From Candidatus Tokpelaia sp. JSC161 (GTDB taxonomy: Bacteria; Pseudomonadota; Alphaproteobacteria; Rhizobiales; Rhizobiaceae): 64,000 bases of DNA. Both the position numbers and the translations under genes were made by a program. Location: positions 1 through 64,000 of the forward strand of contig QEND01000001.1 in assembly GCA_003331105.1 (NCBI GenBank), read 5' to 3'. This document shows positions 10,120 to 23,448 of the stretch, piece by piece (the stretch's first letter is position 1; every line of letters begins with the position of its first letter). Under the pieces are notes generated by a model that saw only the letters and a list, made by a program, of their open reading frames with translations, had not been told where the DNA came from and did no database searches.

Positions 10120-10231
10120 TTCTTTAAAAGATCGTTTCATAGATTTGAGGGTATTTTCGGAGTATGCTGTGTAAAATTCTCTATTTTAGTCTTTAGGTGA
10201 TTTTTATAATCATATCAGAGGAAATAAGTGT

Positions 10232-11566
10232 ATGGCTTCAGCAGCTGAACAGCTTGCATCAAATTTGAATTTTTTAGCCTTTTCAAGGGCTCATGATCTC
10301 AAGAAGCGGATGTGGTTTACTATAGGGGCTTTATTAGTCTATCGTTTAGGAACATATATTCCTATGCCAGGGTTAGATGCAAATGCTTTAAGGAAGGCAT
10401 TTGATAGCCATTCATCTGGCGTTTTTGGTATTTTTAATATGTTTGCCGGTGGTGCTGTCAGTCGTATGGCTATTTTTACATTAGGTATTATGCCCTATAT
10501 TTCTGCATCGATTATCATTCAGTTAATGACTTCTGTTGTGCCATTTTTAGAGGCCTTGAAAAAGGAAGGAGACTTAGGAAGGCAAATTATAAACCAATAT
10601 ACCCGTTATGGGGCTATTTTTTTAGCTGTGATTCAGGCTTATGGGATAAGTCTTGGGCTTGAATCTGGAAATGGTATTGTTTCAGATCCAGGGTGGTTCT
10701 TTCGTTTCAGTGCTGTTCTTACTTTACTTGGTGGAACAATGTTTCTTATGTGGTTAGGGGAACAGATTACTTCTCGTGGTATTGGCAATGGTATTTCTTT
10801 GATTATTTTTTCTGGAATTGTTTCTGGCTTACCTATGGCTATTTTTAATATTTTGGATCTGAGTAGTCATGGAGAGTTTTCCGCTATAGCTGTTTTAGGA
10901 ATTTTTAGTCTTGTTGTCCTGATAATTTTTTGTATTATTTTTGTAGAGCGGGCGCAAAGGCGTATTCTTGTGCAATATCCTAAGCGCCAGATTGGAAATC
11001 GTATTTTTCAAGGGGATTCTTCTCATCTTCCGCTTAAGCTGAATAGTGCAGGAGTGATTCCTCCTATTTTTGCTTCTTCTCTTTTACTTTTACCTGCAAC
11101 TATTGGCAATTTTTCGCAGAATTTACCGGATTGGGTACAAGGACTTCTTCATTCTTTAAGTCATGGTCATCCCATTTATATGTTGCTTTATGCTGGGTTA
11201 ATGTTTTTTTTCTGCTTTTTCTATACAGGTATTGTTTTTAATCCAAAGGATACAGCTGAACAGCTTAAGAAACAGGGAGGCTTTATTCCAGGAATTCGTC
11301 CTGGGGAGAAAACAGCTGAATATATTGATTTTGTTTTAAGTCGTATTACTCTTGTCGGAGCACTGTATATTATACTCGTTTGTTTATTTCCTGAGTTGGT
11401 TGTATCTTTTACTGGAATTTCATTAGCCTTGGGTGGTACATCATTGTTAATTGTCGTAACTGTAACTTTAGATACGGTTGCTCAGATTCAAGGGCACTTG
11501 ATGGCTTACCAATATGAAGGGCTTATAAAAAAATCAAATTTACGTGGAAGTAAACGGAAAAAATGA
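10232..11566 (+). CDS. secY: Protein translocase subunit SecY
   Basis: The 444-residue polytopic membrane protein forms the channel of the Sec translocon. Visible landmarks are YRLGTYIPMPGLD in TM1, MFAGGAVSRMAIFTLGIMPY, the GNGISLIIFSGI segment, and the cytoplasmic loop VERAQRRILVQYPKRQIGNR that binds SecA and ribosomes. The usual ten hydrophobic spans can be traced. The stop overlaps adk by four bases. Confidence 0.97.
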   Translation: MASAAEQLASNLNFLAFSRAHDLKKRMWFTIGALLVYRLGTYIPMPGLDANALRKAFDSHSSGVFGIFNMFAGGAVSRMAIFTLGIMPYISASIIIQLMTSVVPFLEALKKEGDLGRQIINQYTRYGAIFLAVIQAYGISLGLESGNGIVSDPGWFFRFSAVLTLLGGTMFLMWLGEQITSRGIGNGISLIIFSGIVSGLPMAIFNILDLSSHGEFSAIAVLGIFSLVVLIIFCIIFVERAQRRILVQYPKRQIGNRIFQGDSSHLPLKLNSAGVIPPIFASSLLLLPATIGNFSQNLPDWVQGLLHSLSHGHPIYMLLYAGLMFFFCFFYTGIVFNPKDTAEQLKKQGGFIPGIRPGEKTAEYIDFVLSRITLVGALYIILVCLFPELVVSFTGISLALGGTSLLIVVTVTLDTVAQIQGHLMAYQYEGLIKKSNLRGSKRKK

Positions 11567-12180
11567 GAGTTATTTTTTTGGGTCCTCCAGGGGCAGGAAA
11601 AGGCACGCAAGCAAAAATTTTTGCAAAGAAATATGGTATTATTCATCTGTCAACTGGGGATATACTGCGTTCTGCAGTTATGTCTGGGAGTAAGTTAGGA
11701 AAGCAAGTGCAATCTCTTATGGATTCAGGTGATCTTATTTCTGATACACTGATCAATCAGATCGTATCAAAGCGTATAGATGATAAGGACTGTCTGAATG
11801 GTTTTGTCCTAGATGGGTATCCTAGGACCATAATGCAAGCAATAGCTTTTCAAGATCTGTTAGTTTTAAAAAGAAGTGTTTTGGATGCAGTTTTTGAATT
11901 AAAAGTTGATGAAGATGGCTTACTGAAACGTATTAGAACGCGAGTTTCTGATGCTTTTGAAAGAGGGTATCCGATACGCTCTGATGATGATTTTAAAGTT
12001 TTTTCTAAAAGGATTTTAGAGTTCCGTAAAAAAAGTTTTTTAGTTTCCCAGTATTATGCTAAAATTGGACTTTTAAAAATAGTTGATGGAAGAGCTGATA
12101 TTAATAAGGTTGCACTTGAAATAGAAACTTTGTTGTCAAAGGGGAGAGACTCCCGTATAAAAGATATGGAAACAGGTTGA
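11563..12180 (+). CDS. adk: Adenylate kinase
   Basis: This enzyme interconverts ATP plus AMP with two ADP in the cytosol. The 205-residue sequence begins MRVIFLGPPGAGKGTQAKIF (P-loop at residues 7-15) and contains the AMP-binding GFVLDGYPRTIMQA motif. The LID region is short (RVSDAFERGYPIRSDD) and lacks the four-cysteine zinc site of long forms. It is translationally coupled to secY through ATGA, the classic spc-operon position. Confidence 0.96.
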   Translation: MRVIFLGPPGAGKGTQAKIFAKKYGIIHLSTGDILRSAVMSGSKLGKQVQSLMDSGDLISDTLINQIVSKRIDDKDCLNGFVLDGYPRTIMQAIAFQDLLVLKRSVLDAVFELKVDEDGLLKRIRTRVSDAFERGYPIRSDDDFKVFSKRILEFRKKSFLVSQYYAKIGLLKIVDGRADINKVALEIETLLSKGRDSRIKDMETG

Positions 12181-12316
12181 CTTTTTTGTATAAATCCGCC
12201 AAAGACGAGCATACTTTTTATCGATATCAATCATGCTGATGAGGCTTTCTTATGTCAGTTTTTACTGGAATAGGATGTAGATCAGGTAGCTTTTTAACAA
12301 ACAAAGGAGGAAAGGC

Positions 12317-12685
12317 GTGGCTCGGATTGCTGGCGTCAATATCCCAACAAGCAAGCGTGTTGTCATAGCCTTGCAAAGTATTCATGGGATCGGTTCGAAA
12401 TTTGCTCAGGAAATAGTTGGCAAGATTGGACTTTCTTTGAAGTGCCGTGTCAATGAGTTAACTGATTCGGAAGTTTTACAGATTCGTGAAACGATTGATC
12501 GTGATTATCAGGTTGAGGGAGATCTTCGCCGTGAAGTTGCTATGAGTATCAAGCGTTTAATGGATCTGGGCTGCTATCGTGGACTCCGCCACCGTCGTTC
12601 TCTTCCAGTACGCGGGCAGAGGACCCATACAAATGCCCGGACTCGTAAGGGGCCTGCAAAGGCTATTGCTGGTAAAAAGAAATAA
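12317..12685 (+). CDS. rpsM: 30S ribosomal protein S13
   Basis: The GTG start at 12317 is supported by an AAAGGAGG Shine-Dalgarno six bases upstream and gives 122 residues ([20 protein letters not shown]). The C-terminal [20 protein letters not shown] block is diagnostic. S13 sits in the 30S head and bridges to the 50S. The 136-base gap after adk may hold a promoter, but none is clear. Confidence 0.97.
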   Translation: MARIAGVNIPTSKRVVIALQSIHGIGSKFAQEIVGKIGLSLKCRVNELTDSEVLQIRETIDRDYQVEGDLRREVAMSIKRLMDLGCYRGLRHRRSLPVRGQRTHTNARTRKGPAKAIAGKKK

Positions 12686-12800
12686 AATAAATGAATGAGC
12701 AGAATGCCCGTTTTTTTGAGGTGGGATACCTTGGATGAATTGCTGTAAGCGCAGGTGGTTTTTCTGGTGTTAGTGGCGCTTGAGATCAGGGAAGGTTATT

Positions 12801-13190
12801 ATGGCGAAAGAAGCCACACGTGTTCGTCGGCGAGAACGAAAAAGTATATTATCGGGGATTGCCCATATTAATTCGACCTTTAATAATACAATGATTACAA
12901 TTACTGATTTGCAGGGAAACTCTGTTTCTTGGTCTTCTGCGGGTGCACAGGGATTTAAGGGATCGCGTAAATCCACGCCTTTTGCGGCTCAGGTTGCTGC
13001 AGAGGATTGTGCAAAGAAGGCACAAGGACATGGTATGCGTTCACTGGAAATAGAGGTTTCGGGTCCTGGCTCTGGCCGTGAATCGGCTATTCGTGCTTTG
13101 CAATCTGCTGGTTTTATTATTGCTTCCATTCGTGATGTTACCCCCCTTCCGCATAATGGTTGCCGGCCTCGGAAAAAACGCCGCGTTTAA
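12801..13190 (+). CDS. rpsK: 30S ribosomal protein S11
   Basis: ATG 12801 gives 129 residues ([20 protein letters not shown]), the family length; an upstream in-frame ATG at 12780 adds seven unsupported residues. Motifs include [19 protein letters not shown] and the C-terminal [13 protein letters not shown]. The 115-base leader holds an inverted repeat (AAGCGC 12747-12752 with GCGCTT 12776-12781) that could fold, but its role is unknown. Confidence 0.96.
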   Translation: MAKEATRVRRRERKSILSGIAHINSTFNNTMITITDLQGNSVSWSSAGAQGFKGSRKSTPFAAQVAAEDCAKKAQGHGMRSLEIEVSGPGSGRESAIRALQSAGFIIASIRDVTPLPHNGCRPRKKRRV

Positions 13191-13235
13191 GTACCTAACG
13201 CGGATGCTGTAAAAGGCAAGAACAGGAATATAGTC

Positions 13236-14249
13236 ATGATTCAAAAAAATTGGCAGGAATTGATCAGGCCGAGTAAGGTCGAGTTTCACCATCAGGAGGA
13301 TGGTAAAAAAGTAATATTGGTAGCCGAGCCTTTGGAGCGTGGTTTTGGGTTAACACTTGGCAATGCTTTGCGCCGTATATTATTATCATCATTACGTGGA
13401 GCTGCTGTGACGGCTGTTCAGATTGATAGTGTACGTCATGAATTTTCATCAATTCCAGGCGTTTTAGAAGATGTAACAGATATCATTCTGAATATAAAGG
13501 AAATTGCTGTGCGTATGGATGAGGATGGAGCAAAACGCATGGTTGTTAGCAAGGAAGGGCCTGGTGTTGTTAGAGTTTGTGATATTCAGACATTTGGGGA
13601 TGTGAAGGTTCTTAATCCTGACCATGTGCTTTGTACACTAGATGAAGGGGCTTCTATTCGTATGGAATTTACGGTGAAGAATGGGAAAGGTTATGCTGTT
13701 GCAGAACGGAATCGTCTCGAAGAAGCTCCTATAGGTCTTATTTCTCTTGATAGTCTTTATTCCCCGGTTAGGAAAGTCTCTTATAAGATTGAAAATACTC
13801 GTGAAGGGCAGATTCTTGACTATGATAAATTGATACTGGCAGTGGAGACTAATGGTGCAATTAGCGGTGAAGATGCCGTTGCCTTTGCTGCTCGTATTCT
13901 TCAAGATCAGCTTGCAGTCTTTGTTAATTTTGAAGAACCCCAAAAAGATTCTTCTCAAGAACAGGATTGTGGATTTTCTTTTAATCCAGCTCTTCTTAGA
14001 AAAGTAGATGAGTTAGAGCTTTCTGTTCGTTCAGCGAATTGTTTAAAGAATGATAACATTGTTTATATTGGTGATCTGATTCAGAAAACGGAAGCAGATA
14101 TGCTTCGTACACCGAATTTTGGTCGGAAGTCCTTGAATGAGATTAAGGCGGTTTTGGTTTCTATGGGGCTTTCTCTTGGTATGGAAGTTTTAGATTGGCC
14201 ACCTGAGAATATTGATGATCTTGCTAAGCGTTATGAAGAGAAATACTGA
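13236..14249 (+). CDS. rpoA: DNA-directed RNA polymerase alpha subunit
   Basis: The 337-residue protein has the N-terminal dimerisation domain with [20 protein letters not shown] and a C-terminal helix-hairpin domain ending [20 protein letters not shown]. The alpha dimer scaffolds RNA polymerase assembly, and its C-terminal domain contacts UP elements and activators. Length matches rhizobial RpoA. It lies between rpsK and rplQ in the alpha operon. Confidence 0.97.
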   Translation: MIQKNWQELIRPSKVEFHHQEDGKKVILVAEPLERGFGLTLGNALRRILLSSLRGAAVTAVQIDSVRHEFSSIPGVLEDVTDIILNIKEIAVRMDEDGAKRMVVSKEGPGVVRVCDIQTFGDVKVLNPDHVLCTLDEGASIRMEFTVKNGKGYAVAERNRLEEAPIGLISLDSLYSPVRKVSYKIENTREGQILDYDKLILAVETNGAISGEDAVAFAARILQDQLAVFVNFEEPQKDSSQEQDCGFSFNPALLRKVDELELSVRSANCLKNDNIVYIGDLIQKTEADMLRTPNFGRKSLNEIKAVLVSMGLSLGMEVLDWPPENIDDLAKRYEEKY

Positions 14250-14267
14250 TCTTAAAGGAGGAAGATT

Positions 14268-14687
14268 ATGCGTCATGGCAAATCAGGTCGTAAATTGAAC
14301 AGGACGGCTAGTCATCGTCAGGCAATGTTTGCTAACATGGCAGCTTCACTGATTGAGCATGAGCAAATCATAACGACGGTGCCTAAAGCTAAAGAAATTC
14401 GCCCGATTGTGGAAAAATTAGTAACACTTGCTAAACGTGGTGATTTGCATGCCCGCAGATTGGCTATTTCTTTTTGTCAGAATTCGAAATTGGTATCGAA
14501 GTTATTCGATGTCCTGGCATTGCGTTATATGAATCGGAATGGCGGATATTTACGTGTTATAAGATCAGGATTTCGTAAAGGGGATAATGCTCCTATGGCG
14601 GTTATTGAATTTGTTAATCGCGATACAACGGCTAAAGGGGCCGTTGATTCGACATTTCTTGAGGCTCAGAAAAAGTCTAATCAATGA
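14268..14687 (+). CDS. rplQ: 50S ribosomal protein L17
   Basis: A 139-residue protein beginning [20 protein letters not shown], with [20 protein letters not shown] near the C terminus. L17 lies near the tunnel exit. AAAGGAGG stands immediately upstream. This is the last ribosomal gene of the block; the degP and rarA genes that often follow in rhizobia are not here. Confidence 0.97.
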   Translation: MRHGKSGRKLNRTASHRQAMFANMAASLIEHEQIITTVPKAKEIRPIVEKLVTLAKRGDLHARRLAISFCQNSKLVSKLFDVLALRYMNRNGGYLRVIRSGFRKGDNAPMAVIEFVNRDTTAKGAVDSTFLEAQKKSNQ

Positions 14688-14734
14688 TATTTGTTTTGTT
14701 CGAGATACAGGCTGTCTGCTGAACTGATCTTATG

Positions 14735-14764
14735 TTGTTTCAAATGTTGCTCTGATTCTATATT
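14735..14764 (+). promoter_or_regulatory. Possible sigma-70 promoter for the thioredoxin-TPR gene
   Basis: TTGTTT (14735-14740) and TATATT (14759-14764) are separated by 18 bases and lie about 33 bases before the ATG at 14797. The match is moderate and the region is AT-rich, so chance occurrence is possible. Confidence 0.3.
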
Positions 14765-14796
14765 GTGGAAATGAAAGAAAGGCCAATCCTTTTTTT

Positions 14797-15732
14797 ATGA
14801 GAGAAGAAAGAAATCTTATGAACACTTTTATTCTAGATGGAAAGACCACGAAAGGTAGGGATGGATCTCAGTTGATTAAGGATGTGACGACTGCAACTTT
14901 TCAGAAAGATGTGATTCTTGCTTCGCGGAAACAGGCTATTGTCGTTGATTTTTGGGCTACATGGTGTGAACCTTGTAAGAAACTCTTACCGATTCTTGAA
15001 AAGCTCGTTGTAGAAGACAAAGGATTGGTTCTTTTTAAAATGAATATTGATAAGTATCCAGTGATTGCTCGGCAGCTTGGGATTCGTTCGGTTCCAACCC
15101 TTGTGGCGTTTGTTAACGGTCGTCCTTTGGATGTATTAGCTGGTCTATGTACTGAGAGTGATATTAAAAAATTTATTCGGAAATTCTCGAAAAAGAGTGA
15201 TGCTGCCGCTTTAGAGGATAGATTAAAGAATCTTGATCGTATGGTATGCCAAGGAGAGTTTGTAAAGGCATCTAAACATTATGCAGAACTGTTAAAGCAT
15301 CATCCGAAAAGTATTTCGGCTCTTGTTGGATTAGCAACATGTCTTTTTGAAATGGGGCAAGTCGATAAGGCTCTGGCTGTATTAGATCATGCTCCGGGTG
15401 AGAAGTCAGAAGATCCTAGGCTAAAATCTGTTAGAGTAAAGATAGAAATCAGCGAGGAATCGAAAGGAATTACTGATGTCGTTCTTTTAGAAAAACGTGT
15501 TATCCAATCTCGAAGAGATTATCAGGCTCGTTTTGAGTTGGCTCTTCTTTATCATGCACAGGATAAGAAAGTCGCTGCTGCTGATTCTTTGCTTGATATT
15601 ATCCGAGCAGATCGTCACTGGAATGATGATCGTGCATATAAACAGCTTCTCAAATTTTTTGATTGCTGGGGACCAGGAGATGAAGCAACTCTTTCAGCAA
15701 GGCGTAAATTGTCTTCCTTGTTATTCTCTTAG
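14797..15732 (+). CDS. cnoX: Thioredoxin-domain chaperedoxin with TPR-like C-terminal region (CnoX/YbbN type)
   Basis: The 311-residue protein has an N-terminal thioredoxin fold with active-site WCEPC at residues 56-60 and the cis-proline segment RSVPTLVAF. A helical TPR-like half follows (for example SISALVGLATCLFEMGQVDK), the architecture of CnoX/YbbN. That family combines holdase and redox protection and hands clients to GroEL. The usual central Gly-Pro is Glu-Pro here. ATG 14818 is an alternative start. It is probably transcribed separately from rplQ. Confidence 0.85.
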   Translation: MREERNLMNTFILDGKTTKGRDGSQLIKDVTTATFQKDVILASRKQAIVVDFWATWCEPCKKLLPILEKLVVEDKGLVLFKMNIDKYPVIARQLGIRSVPTLVAFVNGRPLDVLAGLCTESDIKKFIRKFSKKSDAAALEDRLKNLDRMVCQGEFVKASKHYAELLKHHPKSISALVGLATCLFEMGQVDKALAVLDHAPGEKSEDPRLKSVRVKIEISEESKGITDVVLLEKRVIQSRRDYQARFELALLYHAQDKKVAAADSLLDIIRADRHWNDDRAYKQLLKFFDCWGPGDEATLSARRKLSSLLFS

Positions 15733-15742
15733 GAAGGAAAGA

Positions 15743-15766
15743 AAGGCCGGAGAGGATTCCAGCCTT
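15743..15766. terminator. Hairpin between the convergent cnoX and transaldolase genes
   Basis: AAGGC-C-GG at 15743-15750 can pair with CC-A-GCCTT at 15759-15766 with one mismatch around an eight-base loop. It stands in the short gap between two convergent genes, so it could terminate either. There is no T run, which keeps confidence low. Confidence 0.35.
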
Positions 15767-15785
15767 CGTAAAGAATATTGTGCAT

Positions 15786-16439
15786 TTAGCCAATGATTTG
15801 ACCTGTTTTTCTCCAGTCTGATCGAAATATATCGATTCCTTTTTCTGTTAAGGGATGCTGAATTAACTGTTTTAGGACAAAAGCAGGCATAGTCGCTACA
15901 TCCGCACCAATTAAGGCTACTTCCTTGACATGATTTGTTGTCCTTATGGATGCGGCTAAAATTTTTGTTTGGAAGTTGTAGTTTTGAAGAATTGTGCGAA
16001 TGTCCCTAATTAATTGTATTCCGTTGAGGCTGATATCATCTAGACGGCCGATAAAAGGTGAAATAAATGTTGCTCCGGCTTTAGCGGCTAGAAGTGCCTG
16101 ATTGGCTGTAAAACATAATGTTAGATTCGTTTTTTTGCCTATTGAAGTTAAGTGTTTGCATGCGCGTAATCCATCAAAAGTAAGGGGTAATTTAATGCAA
16201 ACATTCTCTGAAATTTTTGCTAAATGATTGGCTTCACGTATCATGGATTGATAATCCGTAGCAGCAACTTCTGCTGAAACGGGGCCAGGAATCAGGGAGC
16301 AAATTTCTTGAATCACTTCAATAATACTACGTCCTGATTTAAGAATGAGGGAAGGGTTCGTCGTAACTCCATCAATGAGTCCAAGATCATTAAGTTCACG
16401 TATTTCATCAATATGAGCGGTATCTATAAAAAATTGCAT
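15786..16439 (-). CDS. tal: Transaldolase (small, fructose-6-phosphate aldolase-like family)
   Basis: Starting at the ATG complementary to 16437-16439 gives 217 residues ([16 protein letters not shown]), the family length; the open frame upstream lacks homology. The motif [14 protein letters not shown] and the Schiff-base lysine in [13 protein letters not shown] are visible, as is [14 protein letters not shown]. It transfers dihydroxyacetone units in the non-oxidative pentose phosphate pathway, or acts as a fructose-6-phosphate aldolase; sequence alone does not settle which. It is divergent from priA. Confidence 0.92.
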   Translation of the reverse strand: MQFFIDTAHIDEIRELNDLGLIDGVTTNPSLILKSGRSIIEVIQEICSLIPGPVSAEVAATDYQSMIREANHLAKISENVCIKLPLTFDGLRACKHLTSIGKKTNLTLCFTANQALLAAKAGATFISPFIGRLDDISLNGIQLIRDIRTILQNYNFQTKILAASIRTTNHVKEVALIGADVATMPAFVLKQLIQHPLTEKGIDIFRSDWRKTGQIIG

Positions 16440-16524
16440 TCTTTTTATTTTCTCCCTTGAAAGGGTCTTTGATTGATATGAAGCATCGTGCTTTAACGAA
16501 AAGCAAGGCAACATAAGGCCGAAT

Positions 16525-18720
16525 ATGATAAAAGATTCTGTATTGAATAAAAAAATTATTCCGGTATGGCTACCCATTCCTTCTTTTCAGCCTTACTGCT
16601 ATATTCTCCCGGATGAAATGAAGACGAGTCCGGGATCTTTAGTTCGTGTACCGCTTGGTTCTCGTGAGCTCATCGGTCTTGTGAGCGATGATGTTGTTCC
16701 TGTTTTTTCTTCTTCGATCAAATTACGGGTCGTTTCTAAGGTTTTTAATTTTCCCCCGATCAACCAAGAATTATTAGAATTTGTTCGTTTTGTTTCTTCT
16801 TATACATTAGCTCCTCTTGGTTTGGTCGCGCGGATGGTTTTAAAGATCTCTATCTCTTTTGAGGAAGATATGAATGAAGAAGGTTTGCTTTATAGTGGTT
16901 TGATTCCTGAGCATATAACATCTGCACGTTCGCGTGTGATTGAACTGCTTATGCGGACTCCGAGAGTGTGGCCTCGTTCTCAACTTCTTCGTGAAGCGGG
17001 TGTCTCGTCAAGAGTTCTTGAGAGATTAAAAGCGCAAGGAGTCTTAAAAAGTATCAATTTAGCATATCAGTCAGTTATTTCTGCTGCTACGGCTTCTGTT
17101 GATAAGCCGGTTCTTCTTGAGAAGGCTCAACGTCAAGCTGCGAATCTGTTGCAAGCTGCAGTTTTGGAAAAGCGTTTTAGTGTTTCTCTACTGGATGGTG
17201 TTACAGGTTCAGGTAAAACTGAAGTATATTTTGAGGCGATAGCAGAAACATTGCAAAAAGATCTGCAGGTTTTGATTCTTGTCCCAGAGATTTCATTAAC
17301 CCCGCAACTTCTTGATAGATTTGCTAGCCGTTTTGGTCATGCCCCTTCTGAGTGGCATTCTGATGTACCACGGCTTCAGCGTAATCGTATTTGGTCTCAG
17401 GTTGCTCAAGGAGGAATTCGTGTGGTTGCAGGGGCACGTTCTGCATTATTTCTTCCTTTTCAAAAGCTTGGTCTTATCATAGTTGATGAAGAACATGATT
17501 CAGCTTATAAACAAGAAGATAAAATTTTTTATAATGCCCGGGATATGGCGGTTGCTCGAGGATCTATTGCGAATATCCCAGTGATTTTAGCATCAGCAAC
17601 CCCATCCCTTGAAAGCTATGTAAATGTTAAGCGAGGGAGATATCGCTACATTCATTTATCTTCTCGTTTTTCAAACGCTGCCATGCCTCATTTAAAAGCA
17701 ATTGATTTGCGGGTCAATAGACCGTCTTCTGGACATTTTTTATCCCCGATTTTACTGAGAGCCATGCGGGATGTATTAGAAGGGGGGAAACAATCTTTAT
17801 TATTTCTCAACAGACGTGGTTACGCTCCATTGACACTCTGCCGTTTTTGTGGACATCGATTTTCCTGTCCTAATTGCTCTACGTGGTTGGTTGAGCATAG
17901 GTCTTCCAGTTCCTTACAATGTCATCATTGTAACTATCATAAAATCATTCCAGAGATATGTCCTGAATGCGGGCTATCAGAGCATTTAGTAGCTTGTGGT
18001 CCTGGTATTGAGCGTATTGCTGAAGAAGTGAAAGAAGAGTTTTCGCATGCGAGGATTCTCGTATTATCAACTGATACGGTCAGAAGCGTTAAGCAAATTC
18101 GTTTTAAGCTTGAATCTATCAAGCAGGGTCATGTGGATATTGTTATTGGTACTCAGCTGATAGCTAAGGGACATCATTTTCCAGATATAACACTGGTTGG
18201 CGTTATTGATGCGGATATTGGTCTATCTAATGGGGATATGAGAGCGGCTGAGCGGACTTTTCAACTTCTTTCACAGGTTACAGGTCGTGCTGGGCGCACT
18301 CATTCTGAAAGTATTGCCCTTATTCAAACTTACCAACCCGATCATCCGGTTATGCAAGCGCTTATTGCTAATGATCGTACAGCGTTTTTGACACGTGAGA
18401 TTGAAGAACGTGAAGCTAATCAGTTTCCGCCTTTCGGGCGCTTCGCTGCTTTGATTGTTTCAAGTAGGATGCGCTCTAAAGCAGAAAGTTATGCACGTAT
18501 TTTACGTTCTGCTGCACCCGAGGCTCCAGGAATAACAGTACTTGGTCCTGCAGAGGCACCTCTTGCTCTTATACGTGGGCGTTACCGTTTTCGGTTATTA
18601 ATTCAAGGATCTCCTCATATTCATATACAGTCATTTATTCGTTGTTTGTTAAAAAAAGCATCTGCGCCATGTGGATTAGTTCATCTGCAAGTTGATATAG
18701 ATCCGCAAAGTTTCTTATAA
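16525..18720 (+). CDS. priA: Primosomal replication-restart helicase PriA
   Basis: PriA recognises stalled forks and reloads DnaB. The 731-residue protein has an N-terminal 3'-end-binding domain, Walker A ([14 protein letters not shown]), the DEEHD box, [10 protein letters not shown], and a zinc region with [13 protein letters not shown] and later CHHC, CPECG. Helicase motifs V and VI read [13 protein letters not shown] and QVTGRAGR. All expected cysteines are present. It lies 163 bases ahead of atpH, a typical rhizobial neighbourhood although xerC is missing from between. Confidence 0.96.
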   Translation: MIKDSVLNKKIIPVWLPIPSFQPYCYILPDEMKTSPGSLVRVPLGSRELIGLVSDDVVPVFSSSIKLRVVSKVFNFPPINQELLEFVRFVSSYTLAPLGLVARMVLKISISFEEDMNEEGLLYSGLIPEHITSARSRVIELLMRTPRVWPRSQLLREAGVSSRVLERLKAQGVLKSINLAYQSVISAATASVDKPVLLEKAQRQAANLLQAAVLEKRFSVSLLDGVTGSGKTEVYFEAIAETLQKDLQVLILVPEISLTPQLLDRFASRFGHAPSEWHSDVPRLQRNRIWSQVAQGGIRVVAGARSALFLPFQKLGLIIVDEEHDSAYKQEDKIFYNARDMAVARGSIANIPVILASATPSLESYVNVKRGRYRYIHLSSRFSNAAMPHLKAIDLRVNRPSSGHFLSPILLRAMRDVLEGGKQSLLFLNRRGYAPLTLCRFCGHRFSCPNCSTWLVEHRSSSSLQCHHCNYHKIIPEICPECGLSEHLVACGPGIERIAEEVKEEFSHARILVLSTDTVRSVKQIRFKLESIKQGHVDIVIGTQLIAKGHHFPDITLVGVIDADIGLSNGDMRAAERTFQLLSQVTGRAGRTHSESIALIQTYQPDHPVMQALIANDRTAFLTREIEEREANQFPPFGRFAALIVSSRMRSKAESYARILRSAAPEAPGITVLGPAEAPLALIRGRYRFRLLIQGSPHIHIQSFIRCLLKKASAPCGLVHLQVDIDPQSFL

Positions 18721-18883
18721 GACTGTTTTTTATAGACTTTGAAGGAAGGAGATTTTAAAATTGGAGTGGTACATTAAATCTATATCAAAGAATCTGTTAT
18801 ATCTTGCTAGTCTATTCTAAGTGTGATAGATAGATGCACATCATAGGATTTCTGGTAATTATGATAAAAAGAGATCAATACCC

Positions 18884-19462
18884 GTGGCGATAGCATATTC
18901 GTCATCCATGTCACTGGTGGCTCGTCGTTATGCCGAGTCTTTGTTTTCGCTTGCTGTTCAAGCAGGCTGTGTTGCTTCTCTTGGAAAGAAACTTTCTGCT
19001 CTTTTTGTTTCTTTGAAAGAAAGTAGTGATTGGAGTGATTTTATTGCTAACCCAGTTTTTTCTGCGAGAGATCAGTTAAAAGTGGTCGATGCCTTAGCGA
19101 ATCATTTAGGTCTTCATGGGAAAGGTTCTTCTGGATTGCTAGGTGATTTTTTAAAAGTTCTTGCACTCAAAAAGCGGCTTTCCATTTTATTTTCTATTAT
19201 TCAGGTGTTCGAGGATCGAGCGGCTTCTATGCAGGGATATCTCTTCGTTGATGTTGTTTCTGCGTATTCTTTGGATAAGATTGAGAAAGAAGAATTAAAG
19301 ACTCTTCTTTTTTGTGCTTTGAGTAAAAATATCATTTTGAATTTACTGATTGATCCTACGATTTTAGGCGGGTTGATTGTTCGCGTTGGTTCTCATCAAA
19401 TTGATGCGTCCTTGCGGACTCAATTATCATTGCTTAAGTTTGCACTGAAAGAGGTTAGCTGA
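18884..19462 (+). CDS. atpH: ATP synthase F1 delta subunit
   Basis: This 192-residue protein is the peripheral-stalk delta subunit joining F1 to Fo. [18 protein letters not shown] near the start and the C-terminal [20 protein letters not shown] motif are diagnostic. The GTG at 18884 gives an N terminus of normal length; ATG 18908 is the alternative. Its stop shares a base with the atpA ATG. The Fo genes are not in this window, as is usual in rhizobia. Confidence 0.94.
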   Translation: MAIAYSSSMSLVARRYAESLFSLAVQAGCVASLGKKLSALFVSLKESSDWSDFIANPVFSARDQLKVVDALANHLGLHGKGSSGLLGDFLKVLALKKRLSILFSIIQVFEDRAASMQGYLFVDVVSAYSLDKIEKEELKTLLFCALSKNIILNLLIDPTILGGLIVRVGSHQIDASLRTQLSLLKFALKEVS

Positions 19463-20991
19463 TGGATATCAAACCATCTGAGATTTCCAGAGTTCTCAAA
19501 GAGGAAATAAAAAATTTTTGTCGTAAAGCTCAGGTTTCTGAAGTTGGCCAGGTTTTATCTGTGGGGGATGGTATTGCCCGTGTCTATGGTTTAGAGAACG
19601 TGCAAGCCGGAGAAATGGTTGAGTTTTCTTCTGGCGTTCGTGGTATGGCACTGAATCTTGAGGATGATAATGTTGGTGTCGTTATTTTTGGTTCAGACCG
19701 TGGTATTAGTGAAGGAGATCCTGTTAAGCGTACGGAATCAATTGTTGATGTTCCTGTTGGTAAGGAACTTCTTGGTCGCGTTGTCGATGCTTTTGGGAAT
19801 CCAATTGATGGGAAAGGAGCGATTCAATCTGTTTGTCGCCGCCGTGTTGATGTTAAGGCTCCAGGTATTATTCCACGTAAATCAATTCATGAACCAGTAT
19901 CAACCGGTTTGAAGATCATTGATGCGCTTATTCCGATAGGTCGTGGTCAGCGTGAGCTGATTATTGGAGATCGTCAAACTGGTAAGACTTCTATTCTTCT
20001 TGATACTTTTTTAAATCAAAGGCAATTTCATGATAGCGGGGACGAAGGTGATCGGCTGTATTGCATTTATGTAGCTATTGGTCAAAAGCGTTCTTCTGTT
20101 GTGCGATTCGTAAAGGTTTTGGAAGAACATGATGCTCTTAAGTATTCTATTATCGTAGCTGCAACGGCTTCTGATCCTGCTCCTATGCAATTTCTTGCGC
20201 CTTTTGCTGGTTGTGCTATGGGTGAATATTTCCGTGATAATGGTATGCATGCCTTGATTGGTTATGATGATTTATCGAAGCAAGCTGTTGCTTATCGTCA
20301 AATGTCACTTTTACTCCGCCGCCCTCCAGGTCGTGAAGCGTATCCTGGGGATGTTTTTTATTTACATGCACGGTTGCTTGAGCGTGCAGCCAAGCTGAAT
20401 GATGAGAATGGTGGAGGATCTTTAACTGCTTTGCCAGTTATTGAGACACAAGCTAATGATGTCTCAGCTTATATACCGACAAATGTGATTTCTATCACTG
20501 ACGGACAAATTTTTCTTGAAACGAGTCTATTTTATCAGGGTATTCGCCCTGCTGTGAATGTTGGCTTGTCTGTTTCACGTGTTGGTTCTGCTGCTCAGAT
20601 TAAGGCAATGAAGCAGGTTTCTGGTTCAATTAAGGGAGAGTTAGCGCAGTATCGAGAAATGTCTGCATTTTCTCAATTTGGCTCTGATCTTGATTCCGTC
20701 ACTCAGCGTTTTCTCAATCGTGGTGCTCGTCTTACGGAGTTGCTGAAACAATCGTTGTTTTCGCCATTAAGTACAGCTGAACAGGTCGTTGTTATTTTTT
20801 CTGGTATAAATGGCTATCTTGATCAGCTGCCTCTTGAGAAGGTGAATAAGTTTGAGCAGGGTCTTGTAAGGGTTGTACGTAGGAATAATGAAGAGATCCT
20901 TTTTGATATCCAGAGTGCTCAGGAAATTACTGAGGATATAAGGATAAGGCTCAAGGATGTGCTTGAGGCTTACGCAAAAAATTTTGATTGA
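19462..20991 (+). CDS. atpA: ATP synthase F1 alpha subunit
   Basis: The 509-residue subunit carries the non-catalytic nucleotide site: P-loop [10 protein letters not shown] near residue 170 and the family signature [17 protein letters not shown]. The N-terminal beta barrel ([17 protein letters not shown]) is intact. It alternates with beta in the F1 hexamer on the cytoplasmic side of the membrane. It is one base coupled to atpH and sits in the order H-A-G-D-C. Confidence 0.97.
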   Translation: MDIKPSEISRVLKEEIKNFCRKAQVSEVGQVLSVGDGIARVYGLENVQAGEMVEFSSGVRGMALNLEDDNVGVVIFGSDRGISEGDPVKRTESIVDVPVGKELLGRVVDAFGNPIDGKGAIQSVCRRRVDVKAPGIIPRKSIHEPVSTGLKIIDALIPIGRGQRELIIGDRQTGKTSILLDTFLNQRQFHDSGDEGDRLYCIYVAIGQKRSSVVRFVKVLEEHDALKYSIIVAATASDPAPMQFLAPFAGCAMGEYFRDNGMHALIGYDDLSKQAVAYRQMSLLLRRPPGREAYPGDVFYLHARLLERAAKLNDENGGGSLTALPVIETQANDVSAYIPTNVISITDGQIFLETSLFYQGIRPAVNVGLSVSRVGSAAQIKAMKQVSGSIKGELAQYREMSAFSQFGSDLDSVTQRFLNRGARLTELLKQSLFSPLSTAEQVVVIFSGINGYLDQLPLEKVNKFEQGLVRVVRRNNEEILFDIQSAQEITEDIRIRLKDVLEAYAKNFD

Positions 20992-21011
20992 TTGATAACG
21001 GGGCTCCTTTA

Positions 21012-23404
<2,393 letters not shown>

Positions 23405-23448
23405 GGGAGACATTCATAGGTGATTCGTGTTTTTGATAAGGAGAGACA

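Noticed and set aside
16440-16577. 46-residue N-terminal extension of the transaldolase
   Set aside because: The family start is [16 protein letters not shown]; the extension overlaps the divergent priA start and has no homology.
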